Shown: positions 35,049-44,434, numbered from the stretch's first letter. The stretch is 64,000 nt of DNA from Clostridium scatologenes (GCF_000968375.1 NZ_CP009933.1:4092001-4156000), one strand, 5' to 3'. Numbers and translations: made by a program. Notes: generated by a model from the sequence alone, not told the origin.

Positions 35049-35488
35049 ATTAGTATCCTCAAATCTTTCAGCCTTTACACTACATTATAAAATACAAGTA
35101 GCTTTTATTCATTACATTATAGCATTTATTAGAATAACTATAAATAGATCTAATCTTTAAAAACAAACTTCTTCTTTTCAATACAGGGTTATTTTTCGAG
35201 GTCACTAAAAAACTAAAAATATTACTAATTTAGATATATTTATATATTTTTACAGGTCATTTATGTCTAAAAAATCGTTACAAGGCTACCTGTACAGAGA
35301 AGTATTCTTCTGTTACTACATTATCAAACCCAATCGGAGTAACATTTTTTTGTTAATTGTAGTCTTTTAGCAATTTTAACACCTCAAATAAAAAAATTAC
35401 AGATATCGGACACAGAAGAATTTCTTCCGAATCGAACATGTAATTTTAATCGTTAAAGTGCTGTAAACCGTTGATAACACTATGTATT
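35049..35488. other. Gene-free AT-rich stretch inside the ssrA island
   Basis: About 440 bases upstream of the cyclase gene. I see no supported gene. It presumably holds the cyclase promoter and the decayed end of an integrated element; no integrase frame could be recovered. Confidence 0.5.
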
Positions 35489-35502
35489 TGGTGGAGGCAA
35501 GG
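35489..35502. repeat. Short ssrA 3'-end copy (att-like), innermost
   Basis: Plus-strand TGGTGGAGGC (then AAGG) repeats the last bases of ssrA (TGGTGGAGGCGA). It lies 135 bases beyond the gene and its terminator. It has no hairpin of its own. It could be another attachment remnant or chance; it is the weakest of the three. Confidence 0.35.
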
Positions 35503-35587
35503 CAGTTAGAGAGATTATACAAAAAAACGTCGTTACTTATGACACGCTTCATCTTACATAATTCTAAAAACCACATAAAATATAAAA

Positions 35588-35615
35588 AACCGTACTGAAT
35601 TTGTCCAGTACGGTT
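35588..35615 (-). terminator. ssrA terminator
   Basis: A perfect 10-bp stem (AACCGTACTG and complement, 8-nt loop) is followed by TTTTTTATATTTTA on the minus strand, 22 bases past the mature tmRNA 3' end. Confidence 0.88.
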
Positions 35616-35636
35616 ATTATGTATCGTGGGTTTCAA

Positions 35637-35997
35637 TGGTGGAGGCGATGGGTGTCGAACCCATGTCCGAAAGTCGCAATACGTGAGCATCTCCGAGTGC
35701 AGTCCATATTTTTACATTCCCTCTACTGAGCGCCCATGGACAGGCTTTCAGTTTCAGTAGCTTCATAAATTCCGTTCCTGAGGCAAAGCTTACTCAGGCT
35801 CGTTTCACCACTATCGACGCCAGACTCCAGTTCGTGGTCCTCCCGGGCTGACGGCCAGCAGACTAAGCTGCTAAAGCTAAATTATTATTTTCGTTTGCGT
35901 TTAAATTTAATCCCATAGTTTTTTAACGCGGGCCCATAGGTTCCCTCGACTCGCTTCTCAAATACAACATACCCCCGTCGAAACCAAGTACGCCCCC
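35637..35997 (-). ncRNA. ssrA: tmRNA (ssrA)
   Basis: Transfer-messenger RNA of about 361 nt. The tRNA-like 5' end GGGGGCGTACTTGG and the 3' end (GGTTCGACACCCATCGCC, then TCCACCA) are both present. The tag frame (35863-35898) reads ANENNNLALAA then TAG, so the tag added to stalled proteins is Ala-ANENNNLALAA, a clostridial-type LALAA ending for proteases. It lies downstream of smpB, its protein partner. Its 3' end is a classic integration target, and related fragments occur to the left. Confidence 0.97.
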
Positions 35998-36205
35998 ATG
36001 TATAATTGGGTTTACCTAATTTTAAGGTTTTATATTGTTACGCAAACTATTATTTCAATATTTAGTTTTCAATAAGTCAAGATTTAATATCTCCAACTTG
36101 CAACTATTATATTACATCAAATTTATATATTAATCAATAGTAATTTTTATCTAGACATTTTCTATAAACCAGTAAAAGAAAATGTTTCATATATTTAATT
36201 AAAAA

Positions 36206-36679
36206 TTAGTATTTTGCTCTTTCTTTCATCTGTCTATCTATATCTCTCTTTGCAGCTTTTTCAAGCATAGCATCTCTTTTATCATAATTTTTCTTACCTT
36301 TTGCTACTGCTAAATTTACTTTTACTCTTCCACTTTTAAGATAAAAAGCCAATGGTATTAAAGTATACCCCTGCTGCATAGTAAATCCTAGTAATCTTGA
36401 TATTTCGCTTTTATGAAGAAGCAATTTTCTATCTCTTAGTGGATCTCTATTAAATATGTTTCCTTTTTCATAAGGACTTATATGAACATTACATACAAAT
36501 ATTTCACCATTTCTTATTTCTGCATAGCTATCTTTTAAATTTGCCTTACCTGCTCTTATAGATTTTACTTCTGTTCCAACTAACTCTATACCAGCTTCCA
36601 TAGCCTCTTCTATAAAATAATCATGTCTTGCTTTTCTATTTTCTGCAAGAGTTTTATTTGTTGACGTTTTTTTAGCCAT
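36206..36679 (-). CDS. smpB: SsrA-binding protein SmpB
   Basis: About 157 residues with the full SmpB pattern: AENRKARHDYFIEE, GTEVKSIRAGKANLKDSY, HISPYEKGN, RKLLLHKSEI and the basic tail GKKNYDKRDAMLEK needed in the ribosomal A site. SmpB delivers tmRNA to stalled ribosomes. ATG 36679 is preferred; the GTG nine bases earlier overlaps the ribosome site. It is followed by ssrA on the same strand. Confidence 0.96.
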   Translation of the reverse strand: MAKKTSTNKTLAENRKARHDYFIEEAMEAGIELVGTEVKSIRAGKANLKDSYAEIRNGEIFVCNVHISPYEKGNIFNRDPLRDRKLLLHKSEISRLLGFTMQQGYTLIPLAFYLKSGRVKVNLAVAKGKKNYDKRDAMLEKAAKRDIDRQMKERAKY

Positions 36680-37000
36680 TAAAATCACCTACCTTATAGT
36701 TTTTATTCATTATATTATACATATAAGTCTATATCAATATACTTCATTATGCAATATATAGCTTATTCATAACCTTATAATGGCCAATCTTAATCTTTTT
36801 AGTATTAATCTTCTAAAAATGTTAGCTATCATTAATAATAATTTTTAGTACATTTCAACACAATAGGTTAAATATGGACTCAATTCTACATTATTGTCTA
36901 CTTTTCAAAATTAGTAAAATGTTATATAATTCTTTTAAAATACAAATTTTGATAACATTTTGAAACTTTCAAATTATAAAAAAGATTGGATGTGGAAATT
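36680..37000. other. Divergent intergenic region, smpB and dual-receiver protein
   Basis: About 320 AT-rich bases holding the promoters of two divergent genes. A TATAAT-like hexamer near 36925 may serve the plus-strand gene. Nothing else is visible. Confidence 0.4.
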
Positions 37001-37780
37001 ATGTACACTATACTACATCTTGAACAAAGTAGTTTTATAAAAAAACTAGTAAAAAATATCTTACTTGAAAATGGTTTTAACTGTATTTCTGTAGATACTG
37101 CAGAAGAAGCTTATGGAACTTTGAAAGACCTTAATGGCAAGGTTGACCTAATAATAACTTCTTTATTATTAGAAGATACTAGCATTGAGGAATTCATGAA
37201 AACTATTAACAACAACAATTTAAACAAAAATATACCTGTATTTGTTGTGACTGGTAATGAATTAGAAAATACTCAAAAAAGAATCTTAAACTTGGGTGTT
37301 TCTGATTATATCACTAAAAATAACCTAGGTGAAGAACTTCTTAAACATGTAAAATACATAATGAAAGAAAATGAACTTTTAAATTGTCTGAAGGAGGCTA
37401 AAATAGCTTGTGTAGACGATAGTCATTTTGATCGTACCATAATGAAAGATATTCTATCTAGACACGACGTACAAAATGTAGATTTCTATTCATCAGGAAA
37501 AGATTTAATGGAAAGCCAAAAACATTATGATTTGTATCTTGTGGATATTGTACTGGAAAATGAATTTGGAAAAAATATTATTATAAGACTTAGACGTGAT
37601 AACATAAATTCTTCAATTATAATGACTTCATCATTAACTAATACCAAAACTGTTGCCAGTATGTTAAATGCTGGTGCTAATGATTATATAAGAAAGCCTA
37701 TTCAAGAGGACATATTTATGGCTAAACTAAAATCCAATATGAGAACTTATGCTTTAATAAAACAATTAGAAAAACAATAA
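37001..37780 (+). CDS. Tandem receiver-domain protein (first receiver degenerate)
   Basis: About 259 residues made of two receiver domains and no output domain. In the first (about 1-120) the phosphoacceptor position in LIITSLLLEDTS lacks Asp, so it cannot be phosphorylated in the normal way; the Lys (YITKNN) remains. The second (about 130-255) is canonical: CVDDS, Asp in LYLVDIVLEN, Thr/Ser in IMTSSL and Lys in YIRKPI. It could be a phosphate sink, a chemotaxis adaptor or an effector through protein contacts. Start ATG 37001 is a judgement; an upstream TTG at 36986 is possible. No kinase is adjacent. Confidence 0.8.
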   Translation: MYTILHLEQSSFIKKLVKNILLENGFNCISVDTAEEAYGTLKDLNGKVDLIITSLLLEDTSIEEFMKTINNNNLNKNIPVFVVTGNELENTQKRILNLGVSDYITKNNLGEELLKHVKYIMKENELLNCLKEAKIACVDDSHFDRTIMKDILSRHDVQNVDFYSSGKDLMESQKHYDLYLVDIVLENEFGKNIIIRLRRDNINSSIIMTSSLTNTKTVASMLNAGANDYIRKPIQEDIFMAKLKSNMRTYALIKQLEKQ

Positions 37781-37789
37781 AAGCACTAT

Positions 37790-37862
37790 GTCACGTAACT
37801 TTTTAGATGGACAGTGAAGGAAAACTTACCTTCACTGTCCTCTGTCAATTGTCCTCTAAAAA
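37790..37862. repeat. Dispersed palindromic repeat, copy A, with terminator hairpin
   Basis: Bounded by AACTTTTTAGA and TGTCCTCTAAAA, this segment holds a perfect 12-bp hairpin (GGACAGTGAAGG and complement, 37809-37840) and a TCAATTGTCCTCT segment. Related units occur at 42704-42737 and 44385-44434. It lies between the convergent dual-receiver and rnr genes and may terminate rnr transcription. Confidence 0.6.
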
Positions 37863-37864
37863 AA

Positions 37865-40030
37865 TTACTCCTCAATATTACTTGTTTCATCAGTATTTTC
37901 AAGTTCTTCTTTCTTTTCTGGCTTAAGTAGCTCAAAATAAATTTCGTGAGCAAACATATCTACCTTGGATACTTTTATTTTGGCTTCATCTCCTAATTTA
38001 TATACATTTTTAGTTCTTTCTCCTATAAGACTTAAATGTTTCTCGTCATATACATAGTAGTCATCATCAAGGCTGCTAATATGTATAAGACCTTCTATAG
38101 TATTATGAAGCTCTACAAACATTCCAAAGTTAGTTACAGAAGATATTATGCCTTCAAATTCTTCACCTATTCTCTCACTCATATATTCTGCCTTTTTAAG
38201 ATCTTCTACTTCTCTTTCAGCATCTTGAGCTACTCTTTCCATTTCAGATGATTGCTTTGATGCATATTCAACTTCTGTTGTCAGCCTTTGTATTCTCTTG
38301 TCACTGATTTGTCCATTTATAAATTCTTTTATTATCCTGTGTATAATTAAATCAGGATATCTCCTTATAGGAGATGTAAAATGACAATAATATCTTGCCG
38401 CAAGTCCAAAGTGACCTGTACATTCTGGAGCATACCTAGCCTTCATCATGGAACGAAGTAAAAGAGTACTTACTACTGTTTCTTCCTTTTTTCCTTTTAC
38501 TTTTTCTACTATATCCTGCAGGGCTTTCGGATGAATTTCCTGTCCAATCTTAACTACATATCCTAAATTATGAACAAACTCATTGAAATTTATAAGTTTT
38601 TCTTCATCTGGTTCCTCATGTATTCTATATACAAAAGGCATGTTAGCCCAATACATATGTTCAGCTATAGTTTCATTGCAAACTAACATGAATTCTTCTA
38701 TTATTCTATTGGCAATTGCTCTTTCATAAGGTTTAATTTCTATAGGCTTTCCAAGTTCATCAAGAATTATCTTGCACTCTTCAAATTCAAAATCTATAGC
38801 TCCTCTTTGCATTCTCTTTTTATGAAGTATGCCACAAAGCTCTTCCATAAATTTAAAAGTATCTACTAAATAATCATATCTCTTTGTAACTTCTTCATCG
38901 TTATCTCTAAGTATTTTTGTTACATCTGTATATGTCATTCTCTCGCTAGTTTTTATTATACTTTCTACAATGTTGTGATCTACCACTTTACCTGTTTTAT
39001 CAATTTCCATAAAACAGCTTAAAGTTAATCTATCTACTTTAGGATTTAAACTACATATTCCATTGGATAACTTTTTAGGGAGCATTGGAATAACTCTATC
39101 TATAAGATACACTGAAGTTCCTCTCTTTAAAGCTTCCTTATCCAAAGGATTTTTATCCTTTACATAATTAGATACATCTGCTATATGAACTCCTAAATAA
39201 TAATTACCATTTGGAAGTTTTTCAAGTGACACAGCATCATCCAAGTCCTTTGCATCTTCACCATCTATAGTTACTATAGTTAAATCTCTTAAATCTTTTC
39301 TTCTTTTATATTCTTCTTCTGGTATTTCTTCTGATATACTATCTGCATAAGTTTCTACCTTTTCTGGAAACTCTTCTGGTAAATTATTCTTTTTTATTAT
39401 AGTTAAAATATCTATTCCCTTTTCCCCTTTTTTACCAAGTATCTCCAATACTTTACCTTCAGGATTTCTTCTTTTATCCGGCCAACTTGTTATATCTGCT
39501 ATAACTATATCTCCTGTCTTAGCTCCATTCCTGCTTCCCTTTGGAATAAATACATCTTGATGTATTCTCTTTTCTTCTGGTACAACAAATCCAAAATTTC
39601 TGCTATCTTCATATACTCCTATAACAGTTTTATTTGCTCTTTCAAGAATTCTGATTATTTCACCTTCACACTTTTTGCCTCTATTCTCTTCTCTAGTTAT
39701 CTTTACTACTACTTTATCTCCATTCATAGCTCCATTCATATAAGAGGAAAGTATAAATATATCTGGTTTGTCATCATCAGTGATTACAAAACCAAAACCC
39801 TTTGGATGCCCTTGAAGTTTTCCAACTACCAACCCCATTCTCTCTGGAATTCCATAGTATTCAGTTCTAGTTTTAACTACGTCACCGTCCCTTTCCATTT
39901 CTTCAAGTACCTTTTCAAAAACTTTTCTTTCAGCTTTTTTTATATCAAACACTCTTTCCAATTCTCTCATATTCATAGGCTTATATGCTTGTTCTGTCAT
40001 AAAGTTTATTAATGTTTCCCTTATGTTCAT
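37865..40030 (-). CDS. rnr: Ribonuclease R
   Basis: A 721-residue 3'-5' exoribonuclease of the RNB family. It has an N-terminal HTH-like domain, cold-shock domains (about 65-220), a catalytic RNB domain with the Asp cluster VTIDGEDAKDLDDAVSL, and a C-terminal S1 domain (about 625-705). It degrades structured RNA and works with SmpB/tmRNA in clearing non-stop mRNAs, in keeping with the position before smpB and ssrA. The C-terminus is acidic rather than Lys-rich. Ribosome site GAGGTG precedes ATG 40030. Confidence 0.95.
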   Translation of the reverse strand: MNIRETLINFMTEQAYKPMNMRELERVFDIKKAERKVFEKVLEEMERDGDVVKTRTEYYGIPERMGLVVGKLQGHPKGFGFVITDDDKPDIFILSSYMNGAMNGDKVVVKITREENRGKKCEGEIIRILERANKTVIGVYEDSRNFGFVVPEEKRIHQDVFIPKGSRNGAKTGDIVIADITSWPDKRRNPEGKVLEILGKKGEKGIDILTIIKKNNLPEEFPEKVETYADSISEEIPEEEYKRRKDLRDLTIVTIDGEDAKDLDDAVSLEKLPNGNYYLGVHIADVSNYVKDKNPLDKEALKRGTSVYLIDRVIPMLPKKLSNGICSLNPKVDRLTLSCFMEIDKTGKVVDHNIVESIIKTSERMTYTDVTKILRDNDEEVTKRYDYLVDTFKFMEELCGILHKKRMQRGAIDFEFEECKIILDELGKPIEIKPYERAIANRIIEEFMLVCNETIAEHMYWANMPFVYRIHEEPDEEKLINFNEFVHNLGYVVKIGQEIHPKALQDIVEKVKGKKEETVVSTLLLRSMMKARYAPECTGHFGLAARYYCHFTSPIRRYPDLIIHRIIKEFINGQISDKRIQRLTTEVEYASKQSSEMERVAQDAEREVEDLKKAEYMSERIGEEFEGIISSVTNFGMFVELHNTIEGLIHISSLDDDYYVYDEKHLSLIGERTKNVYKLGDEAKIKVSKVDMFAHEIYFELLKPEKKEELENTDETSNIEE

Positions 40031-40369
40031 AAATTCACCTCATCCTATTATGACTATTTAATAATATATTATAGTCATATCAATTTTTCACATATCATTA
40101 TATTTCTGCTTTATTCTTAAAAATATTCAATCACAACAATATTTATATTTGTAGCTTTATAATATAGTAAACTTATCCAGTAGTCAATGATATGCAAATT
40201 TTCTACAACTTCATGTCAACCTGTTGTTAAATACATTTTAGCATCAAGCTTTTATATTTCAACTTTAAAGTTCATCTATGCAAACCAATATATGTAAACT
40301 TACAAGTTAATTTAAACTTTCAAATAAATCTTTATTAAATCTTATTATATTCCATTTATTGTAATATTA

Positions 40370-40378
40370 TGTTATAAT
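40370..40378 (+). promoter_or_regulatory. Extended -10 promoter element for the DUF6241-like gene
   Basis: TGTTATAAT is an extended -10 element 35 bases before the ATG of the plus-strand gene at 40413. The -35 match is weak. The rest of the 40031-40412 spacer shows no other feature. Confidence 0.5.
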
Positions 40379-40412
40379 TGTATAAAGTTTAATTTTTTAA
40401 GGAGCAATTATT

Positions 40413-40928
40413 ATGAAAAAAAATATTAGAAATATAACTTTGGGATTATCTATTATAATGATAGTTGGAATAAGTTCTTATACAATTAGTCTAAAATTAC
40501 TAACTACTTCAGTATCAAATACAAAAAATGAAGTAAAAATCAGCTGTGCAACTAATGGAAACAATGTTGGAGATACTAGATATGAGATAGCAGCAAGTAT
40601 GCATTTAATGGCAAATGGGTTAATAGTAGCAGAAGATAATGCAAAAAATGGAGTTAAATCTATGAGTATGGATGAATTAAATACTACATATAATTTAATT
40701 CAAACCTTACCAGCTGGACCTGAAAAAACAAATTTTATGAATATCATTAATAGATGGAAATCTTGTGACTTTTCTCAAATTGTATCGGATCATAATACAG
40801 TATGGAGAATATTAGGCGAAGGGCAGCCAGAAAATACATTAAAAGGACGTGCAATTTCAGCTGATGAATCGGCAATAAAATCTACTATTAATCTTATTAA
40901 AAGGGGTGATTACTCGAAAAATAAATAG
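40413..40928 (+). CDS. Membrane-anchored or secreted DUF6241-like protein
   Basis: A 171-residue protein. An N-terminal hydrophobic segment (about 9-30) acts as signal or anchor. The exported part contains MHLMANGLIVAED, NIINRWKSCDFSQIVSDHN and VWRILGEGQPENTLKGRA, a pattern resembling DUF6241 proteins (W...DF...V.DHN..W..LG). The function is unknown. It interrupts the minus-strand secG-rnr order with an opposite-strand gene, so it is probably a later insertion. AAGGAG is placed 8 bases before ATG. Confidence 0.7.
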   Translation: MKKNIRNITLGLSIIMIVGISSYTISLKLLTTSVSNTKNEVKISCATNGNNVGDTRYEIAASMHLMANGLIVAEDNAKNGVKSMSMDELNTTYNLIQTLPAGPEKTNFMNIINRWKSCDFSQIVSDHNTVWRILGEGQPENTLKGRAISADESAIKSTINLIKRGDYSKNK

Positions 40929-40966
40929 AGCAGACTAACTCTACTCTAAATATATAAATTTCAATA

Positions 40967-41203
40967 TTATTTAACTAAATTTTGAGCAATACATAAACCT
41001 GCAAATATTGCAGCAAGTACAGACGTAACTTTTATTAGCATTGCTTCTGATGTTCTTCCTTTGTTCTTTGAATAAAATGATTCAGTAGAACTTCCACCTG
41101 CTACCAATCCACTTAAACCATTAGTTTTACTAGGCTGTACCATAACAACAGCTATTAGCGCTATAGCTATTATAATTTGTAAAACCATTATAACATTTCG
41201 CAT
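40967..41203 (-). CDS. secG: Preprotein translocase subunit SecG
   Basis: About 78 residues with two membrane segments (about 3-22 and 52-72) and the conserved middle QPSKTNGLSGLVAGGSSTES. SecG assists SecYE in protein export. ATG 41203 follows AGGAGGTG; the longer frame is not supported. It lies downstream of eno, as in many clostridia. Confidence 0.94.
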   Translation of the reverse strand: MRNVIMVLQIIIAIALIAVVMVQPSKTNGLSGLVAGGSSTESFYSKNKGRTSEAMLIKVTSVLAAIFAGLCIAQNLVK

Positions 41204-41296
41204 GCTTTTCACCTCCTGGTATGTTAACACATCCTATATTTTAACATACTAATTAATCTATTACAAGGAAAAAGCTCTAGAGTTAATATTCCATTT

Positions 41297-42592
41297 TTAA
41301 CTTTTAATGTTATAAAATGCCTTCATCCCTCTAAACTCTCCAGCCTCACCCAGTTCCTCTTCTATTCTTAAGAGTTGATTATATTTTGCCACTCTCTCAC
41401 TTCTTGCAGGTGCTCCTGTTTTTATTTGTCCTGCATTTACAGCTACTACTAAATCAGCTATAGTTGTATCTTCTGTCTCACCAGATCTATGTGATACTAC
41501 AGCAGTGTATCCTGCTCTTTCTGCCATTTCTATAGCATTTAAAGTTTCTGTTAGTGTTCCTATTTGATTTAACTTTATAAGTATAGAATTTGCTACCTTT
41601 TTCTCTATACCAGTTTTCAATCTCTCTGTATTAGTTACAAATAAATCATCACCTACTAATTGAACTTTGTTTCCAATTCTATCTGTAATCAGCTTCCAAC
41701 CTTCCCAATCCTCTTCTGCCATACCATCCTCTATAGAGATTATAGGGTATTTTTCAACTAGATTAGCATAATAATCAACCATTTCTGCTGGTGATAATAC
41801 CTTTCCTTCTCCTGCTAAATTATATTTTCCATTTTCATATATTTCAGAAGATGCAGGATCTAATGCTATAAAAATTTCCTTTCCTGGAGTATATCCTGCC
41901 TTCTGTATAGCTTCTACTATTACCTGTATTGCTTCTTCATTTGACTTTAAATTTGGAGCAAATCCTCCTTCATCCCCTACACCAGTATCATAACCTTTAG
42001 TTTTTAAAAGAGCTTTCAAGGAATGATAAACTTCTGCACTCATTCTCAAAGCTTCACTAAAAGAAGGCGCCCCTACTGGCATTATCATGAATTCTTGAAG
42101 ATCCACATTATTATCAGCATGCTTCCCTCCATTTATTATGTTCATCATTGGTACTGGAAGAACTTTTGCATTTACTCCACCAATATATTGATATAAATTT
42201 AATCCCAGACTTTCAGCTGCAGCTCTAGCACAAGCTAAAGACACTCCCAGCATTGCATTAGCTCCCAATTTACTTTTATTCTTTGTGCCATCCAACTCTA
42301 TCATTATTTTATCTATTAGCACTTGATCAAATACATTCACTCCTATAAGTTCCTCTGCTATGTATGTATTTACATTATCTACAGCTTTTAAAACACCTTT
42401 ACCAAGATATTTTGACTTATCTTCATCTCTTAATTCTACTGCTTCAAACATACCTGTAGAAGCTCCTGATGGCACTGCTGCTCTTCCTATAATGCCATCT
42501 TCAAGTACAACCTCCACCTCTACTGTAGGCATACATCTAGAATCAAGTATTTGTCTTCCAACTACATCTACAATTTCAATATAATTTTTCAT
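41297..42592 (-). CDS. eno: Enolase
   Basis: A 431-residue enzyme that converts 2-phosphoglycerate to phosphoenolpyruvate. Visible motifs are IVDVVGRQILDSRCMPTVEV, GASTGMFEA, metal ligands in ALDPAS, SIEDGMAEEDW and LVGDDLFVTN, and the family signature ILIKLNQIGTLTET with SHRSGETEDTT. It follows gpmI with a terminator and a repeat between, so it may also have its own promoter. Confidence 0.98.
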   Translation of the reverse strand: MKNYIEIVDVVGRQILDSRCMPTVEVEVVLEDGIIGRAAVPSGASTGMFEAVELRDEDKSKYLGKGVLKAVDNVNTYIAEELIGVNVFDQVLIDKIMIELDGTKNKSKLGANAMLGVSLACARAAAESLGLNLYQYIGGVNAKVLPVPMMNIINGGKHADNNVDLQEFMIMPVGAPSFSEALRMSAEVYHSLKALLKTKGYDTGVGDEGGFAPNLKSNEEAIQVIVEAIQKAGYTPGKEIFIALDPASSEIYENGKYNLAGEGKVLSPAEMVDYYANLVEKYPIISIEDGMAEEDWEGWKLITDRIGNKVQLVGDDLFVTNTERLKTGIEKKVANSILIKLNQIGTLTETLNAIEMAERAGYTAVVSHRSGETEDTTIADLVVAVNAGQIKTGAPARSERVAKYNQLLRIEEELGEAGEFRGMKAFYNIKS

Positions 42593-42703
42593 AAAAACAC
42601 CTCCAGAATTATTAATATTTCCTTATTAATATATCCACATAACATATTTATTATATCACTTCATATATACGAAATTTTAACTTAACATAAAAATAATACG
42701 ACA

Positions 42704-42737
42704 CAACTTTTCAGAGGACAATTGTCCTCTGTCATCT
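42704..42737. repeat. Dispersed palindromic repeat, copy B
   Basis: AACTTTT is followed by the perfect 20-base palindrome CAGAGGACAATTGTCCTCTG and then TCATCTTAAAA. It is the minimal form of the unit also seen at 37790-37862 and 44385-44434. It lies between eno and gpmI. Confidence 0.6.
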
Positions 42738-42763
42738 TAAAAATCAGGCTTATACTAAAAAAA

Positions 42764-42797
42764 CTATGAATCATAGGTTTAATACCCTAATTCATAG
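42764..42797 (-). terminator. Terminator between gpmI and eno
   Basis: An 8-bp stem (CTATGAAT and complement) is followed by T7 on the minus strand, about 27 bases past the gpmI stop. It implies that part of the glycolytic transcript ends here. Confidence 0.7.
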
Positions 42798-42824
42798 CTT
42801 TCATTTGCATATAACCTATATATA

Positions 42825-44348
42825 TTATTTAATAAGACTTTTTCCTGTCATTTCTTTAGGCACTTCAAGTCCCATTACTTGAAGCATAGTTGGTGCTATA
42901 TCAGCTAGTATACCACTATCTCTAAGTGGTTTAGCATCTGATGCCACATATAAAAATGGAACTGGATCAGTTGTATGTGCTGTCATAGGTTTTCCTGTAG
43001 AATAATCTATCATTTGCTCTGCATTACCATGGTCTGCAGTTATAAATACAGTACCATTTTTATCCAATATTTTATCTACAACCTTTCCTAAGCATACATC
43101 CACAGCTTCTACAGCTTTTTTAGCTGCTTCAAATACACCTGTATGTCCTACCATATCGGGATTTGCAAAGTTTAATATTATCATATCATATTTATCTTCA
43201 TCTATCCTCTTTAAAAGTTCATCTGTTACTTTATAAGCACTCATTTCTGGCTGTAAATCATAAGTTGCAACCTTTGGAGATGGTATAAGTGCCCTATCTT
43301 CATTCTTGTTTTCTTCTTCCACTCCTCCATTAAAGAAGAATGTTACATGAGCATATTTCTCAGTTTCAGCTATTCTTAGTTGATTCTTACCAAGATTACT
43401 TACATATTCACCTAAAGTGTTTTTGTAAGTTTCATTTTGAAAAGCAACCTCAACACCTTCCAATGTAACATCATATTGAGTCATAGTTACAAATGTAAGC
43501 TCTAAAGTTTCTCTTGAAAATCCATCAAATACTTTATCATTGATAGCTCTTGTAATTTCTCTTGCTCTATCTGGTCTAAAGTTGAAGAATATTACTGAAT
43601 CCTTACTTTTTATACGAGCTTCTGAATTCTTTTCAATAACTGTTGGAAGCACAAATTCATCTGTCTTGTTATCATTATAAGACTTTTCAACAGCTTCCAA
43701 TGCAGTACCTGCTTCTTCACCTTTCCCAAGCACTAATGCATTATACGCAAGTTGAACTCTTTCCCATCTTTTATCTCTGTCCATAGCATAATATCTACCT
43801 GATATTGTAGCTATTTTACCCGCTCCAAGTTCTTTCATATAACTTTCTATATCTTCTATATACTCTTTTGCTGATGAAGGTGGAACATCTCTTCCATCAA
43901 GAAATGCATGAAGATATACTTTTTGTACACCTTTTTTCTTTGCAAGTTGTAAAATTCCTTTTAAGTGATCTGTGTGCGAATGAACACCACCTGGTGATAA
44001 AAGACCCATTAAGTGAAGAGTTGAATCATTTTTCAATGCATTATCTAAAGCTTTATTTAATGCTTTATTTTCAAAAAAGTCTCCATCACTTATAGACTTA
44101 GTTATTCTAGTTAATGCTTGATATATTATTCTTCCTGCACCTATATTTAGATGTCCAACTTCTGAGTTTCCCATTTGCCCTTCTGGAAGACCAACACTTA
44201 ATCCACTAGCTCCTAATTCTGTATGAGGATAACTACTATATAACTTATCAAAATTTGGTTTATTTGCTGCCTTAATAGCGTTGCCATCTTCTCTATCTGT
44301 AAGACCAAAACCATCAAGTATCATTAACATTACTGGTTTTTTATTCAT
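42825..44348 (-). CDS. gpmI: 2,3-bisphosphoglycerate-independent phosphoglycerate mutase
   Basis: About 507 residues, the usual length. It has the alkaline-phosphatase-like metal sites: MLMILDGFGLTDR, catalytic Ser in GNSEVGHLNIGAG, HAFLDGRDVPP, ILNFANPDMVGHTG and ITADHGNAEQM. It interconverts 3- and 2-phosphoglycerate with manganese. ATG 44348 follows TTGGAGGTAAAT; the ORF extension from TTG is part of the ribosome site. Confidence 0.97.
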   Translation of the reverse strand: MNKKPVMLMILDGFGLTDREDGNAIKAANKPNFDKLYSSYPHTELGASGLSVGLPEGQMGNSEVGHLNIGAGRIIYQALTRITKSISDGDFFENKALNKALDNALKNDSTLHLMGLLSPGGVHSHTDHLKGILQLAKKKGVQKVYLHAFLDGRDVPPSSAKEYIEDIESYMKELGAGKIATISGRYYAMDRDKRWERVQLAYNALVLGKGEEAGTALEAVEKSYNDNKTDEFVLPTVIEKNSEARIKSKDSVIFFNFRPDRAREITRAINDKVFDGFSRETLELTFVTMTQYDVTLEGVEVAFQNETYKNTLGEYVSNLGKNQLRIAETEKYAHVTFFFNGGVEEENKNEDRALIPSPKVATYDLQPEMSAYKVTDELLKRIDEDKYDMIILNFANPDMVGHTGVFEAAKKAVEAVDVCLGKVVDKILDKNGTVFITADHGNAEQMIDYSTGKPMTAHTTDPVPFLYVASDAKPLRDSGILADIAPTMLQVMGLEVPKEMTGKSLIK

Positions 44349-44384
44349 ATTTACCTCCAAAACTTATTAAATTAATAACTGAAC

Positions 44385-44434
44385 TTTTTTGAGAGGACAA
44401 TTGACAGCCAATGTCCTCTGTCCTCTAAAAAGCT
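44385..44434. repeat. Dispersed palindromic repeat, copy C
   Basis: AACTTTTTTGAGAGGACAAT begins this unit, then TGACAGCCAATGTCCTCTGT and CCTCTAAAA. The ends (AACTTTT...AGAGGACA and TGTCCTCT...AAAA) match copies A and B. It lies between tpiA and gpmI. Confidence 0.6.

Noticed and set aside
35049..35488. Integrase gene expected next to an ssrA-integrated element
   Set aside because: No tyrosine or serine recombinase motif could be read in any frame here or elsewhere in 25.7-35.6 kb.
35397..35690. Minus-strand frame of 97 codons
   Set aside because: It reads into the 3' end of tmRNA and its terminator; not a gene.
39557..40012. Plus-strand frame of 151 codons inside rnr
   Set aside because: Aromatic- and Ser-rich antisense shadow of RNase R; rnr is unambiguous.
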